A stretch of 64,000 nt of DNA, from positions 1,798,001 to 1,862,000 of the forward strand of contig NZ_CP043808.1 in NCBI RefSeq assembly GCF_008386315.1, written 5' to 3'. Positions 62,773 through 64,000 of the stretch are shown here, one piece after another. The notes beneath the pieces were generated by a model. It was given only the letters and a program-made list of their open reading frames with translations, ran no database searches and had not been told where the DNA came from. The position numbers and the translations under genes were made by a program. Numbering within the stretch: position 1 is the stretch's first letter; each line of letters opens with the position of its first letter. Source of the DNA: Serinicoccus marinus DSM 15273 (GTDB taxonomy: Bacteria; Actinomycetota; Actinomycetes; Actinomycetales; Dermatophilaceae).

Positions 62773-63599
62773 GAGGTCGCCTCGGCGGCGAGGTGCCGGC
62801 TGAGCGCCCGGTCCATCGCGGCGGTCGGCCCCGGCCGCCCCGTCATCAGCTCGACCTGGCGCACCGCCTGGTGCAGCAGCATCCGCGTTCCCCTCACGAC
62901 CTGGACCCTACCGCCCGTCGCCGACAGCACCGCCGTCCCGACGGCGCTCGGCCAGGGGTCGTAGCTCACGTCCATCACGACCGGCAGCCGCCCCGTCGTC
63001 CCGACGACGGGTGGGGCGGGTGCACCACCAGGCAGGGTGCTGACGACCACGTCCACGCCGCCCAGGGGTATGCCCTCGGCCAGGAGACGCACGGTCGTCC
63101 CCATCCCGATCCGCTCGGTCAGCTCACGGGTCGCCGGTCGCAGGTCGTCCCGCACGCAGCAGGTCAGCCGGTCCACGCCGAGGGCGTGCAGGGCGACCAC
63201 GACCGACCGGGCCGTGGCCCCGCCGCCGACCACCACGGCACGCCCCGCCCGTCCGACCCCCGCCTCGCGCAGCGCCGCGGTGAGCCCGTGGACGTCGGTG
63301 TTGTGGGCCGACCAGCCCGCCTCGCCCCGCACCAGGGTGTTGGCGGCCCCGACCGCCACCGCCTCCTCGCCCGCGACATCGGCCAGCGCGAGCGCCTCCT
63401 CCTTGCCGGGCATCGTCACCGACAGCCCGACCCAGTCCGGCCCCAGGCCGGCGACGTGCCGCGCGAGCCCACCGGAGCCGACCTCGGCCCGGTCGTAGGA
63501 CCAGCCGCGGAGCCCGAGCTCGGCATACGCGGCCCGGTGCAGCACCGGGGACAACGAGTGGGCGACGGGTGAGCCCACGACGCCGGCGCGCCTCAGCAC
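62769..63599 (-). CDS. aroE: Shikimate dehydrogenase
   Basis: AroE reduces 3-dehydroshikimate with NADPH. The product has the substrate site GVVGSPVAHSLSPVLHRAAY, catalytic Lys in VTMPGKEEAL, NADP loop VVVGGGATARSVVVAL, and VVSTLPGG. GTG 63599 (overlapping the mltG stop) gives 276 residues and a family-like start; GTG 63623 is an alternative, adding eight residues. Some normally conserved residues near the Asn/Asp pair are present (AANTLVRG, HNTDVHGL). Confidence 0.95.
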   Translation of the reverse strand: MLRRAGVVGSPVAHSLSPVLHRAAYAELGLRGWSYDRAEVGSGGLARHVAGLGPDWVGLSVTMPGKEEALALADVAGEEAVAVGAANTLVRGEAGWSAHNTDVHGLTAALREAGVGRAGRAVVVGGGATARSVVVALHALGVDRLTCCVRDDLRPATRELTERIGMGTTVRLLAEGIPLGGVDVVVSTLPGGAPAPPVVGTTGRLPVVMDVSYDPWPSAVGTAVLSATGGRVQVVRGTRMLLHQAVRQVELMTGRPGPTAAMDRALSRHLAAEATS

Positions 63600-64000
63600 T
63601 GGTCCGGGTTGTCCTCGCACCACTGGAGGAACTCGTCCTGGTTGACGAGGTGCTCGTCGTAGGTCTCGGCGAACTTCGTCTCGCCGGTCGAGGGGTTGAC
63701 GGTGACGAAGTAGACCCAGTCGCCAGGCTCGGGCTCGGAGGCGGCGCGCAGCGCGTCCTCGCCGGGCGAGTTGATCGGCCCCGGGGGCAGGCCCGGGTTC
63801 CGGTAGGTGTTGTAGGGGCTGTCCTCCGCGCGCTGCTCCTCGGTGGTGCCGGCGCGCCCGCGCTCCTGGAAGATGAAGTGGATGGTGGAGTCCATCTGCA
63901 GGAAGCCGTCGGTCTCGGAGTTGCCCTCGATGCGGTTCTCCATGACCCGGGCGATCTTGGGCAGGTCCTCGGCGAACTGCCCCTCGCCCTGCACGATGCT
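63593..64000 (-). CDS. mltG: Endolytic murein transglycosylase MltG (3' part, runs off the window)
   Basis: MltG cuts nascent peptidoglycan glycan strands. The visible 135 C-terminal residues of the YceG domain include the catalytic Glu in VQGEGQFAEDLPKIARVMENRI, and NTYRNPGLPPGPINSPGEDALRAASEP plus YFVTVNPSTGETKFAETYDEH, which are family signatures. In actinobacteria mltG commonly precedes aroE, as here; the stop overlaps the aroE start. Confidence 0.95.
   Translation of the reverse strand, partial: SIVQGEGQFAEDLPKIARVMENRIEGNSETDGFLQMDSTIHFIFQERGRAGTTEEQRAEDSPYNTYRNPGLPPGPINSPGEDALRAASEPEPGDWVYFVTVNPSTGETKFAETYDEHLVNQDEFLQWCEDNPDQC

Overview
This window comes from a high-G+C actinobacterium. 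The evidence is almost exclusive GC-ending codon use, mIHF, actinobacterial PriA, an ANTAR response regulator, a DUF222/13E12 HNH gene with an actinobacterial LexA box, and the order aro - efp - nusB - pyr - mihF - gmk - rpoZ - coaBC - metK - priA - fmt - rsmB - rpe. Gene order and protein character suggest the Intrasporangiaceae/Ornithinimicrobiaceae group, but I could not check this with a search. Most genes are on the minus strand and many are translationally coupled by 4-base ATGA/GTGA overlaps.

Layout by region. (1) 1-5.6 kb: 5' part of uvrB, a BCCT osmolyte transporter, rpsA, and a divergent methyltransferase. (2) 5.7-11.3 kb: a branched-chain-amino-acid-type ABC system. The binding-protein gene (+) converges on livHMGF (-) at a shared bidirectional terminator. 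LivH carries an extra secreted-type domain at its N-terminus. (3) 11.5-14.05 kb: a broken DUF222/HNH nuclease gene under a perfect LexA box. (4) 14.2-19.7 kb: polA, a PaaI-type thioesterase, an ANTAR regulator, tRNA-Leu(CAA) and pyk. (5) 19.8-24.6 kb: a DsbA-like protein, a MauE-like protein, trpA-trpB-trpC and two small Trp-associated membrane proteins. (6) 24.6-30.7 kb: a heterodimeric ABC exporter with one degenerate ATP site, a TIGR03085-type protein, an FUSC-type protein and a PH-domain protein. (7) 30.7-34.6 kb: a PnuC/RibM-type vitamin transporter, rpe, rsmB and fmt. (8) 34.6-41.1 kb: an oligopeptide/dipeptide ABC transporter inserted between fmt and priA. (9) 41.3-58.5 kb: priA, metK, coaBC, rpoZ, gmk, mihF and a complete UMP-synthesis cluster (pyrF, a pyrD-like gene, pyrK, carB, carA, pyrC, pyrB, pyrR), then nusB and efp. 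(10) 58.7-64 kb: a deletion remnant of an FMN-binding glutamate synthase gene, then aroB-aroK-aroC, a prepilin peptidase, a 44-residue membrane ORF, aroE and the 3' part of mltG.

Most of the sequence is ordinary housekeeping biosynthesis: aromatics and Trp, pyrimidines, CoA, SAM, translation and transcription factors. Three things stand out. First, a CATAC/GTATG word recurs in every reading frame, even forcing the rare ATA and TAT codons. Second, about ten single-base frameshifts fall in conserved genes (livF, livM, HNH, polA, pyk, oppB, oppC, pyrC), often in short homopolymers, so many are probably sequencing indels. Third, several familiar actinobacterial neighbours are missing: coaE after rpsA, the rib genes after rpe, and trpE beside trpC. 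I found no phage, transposon, CRISPR array or convincing defence system.
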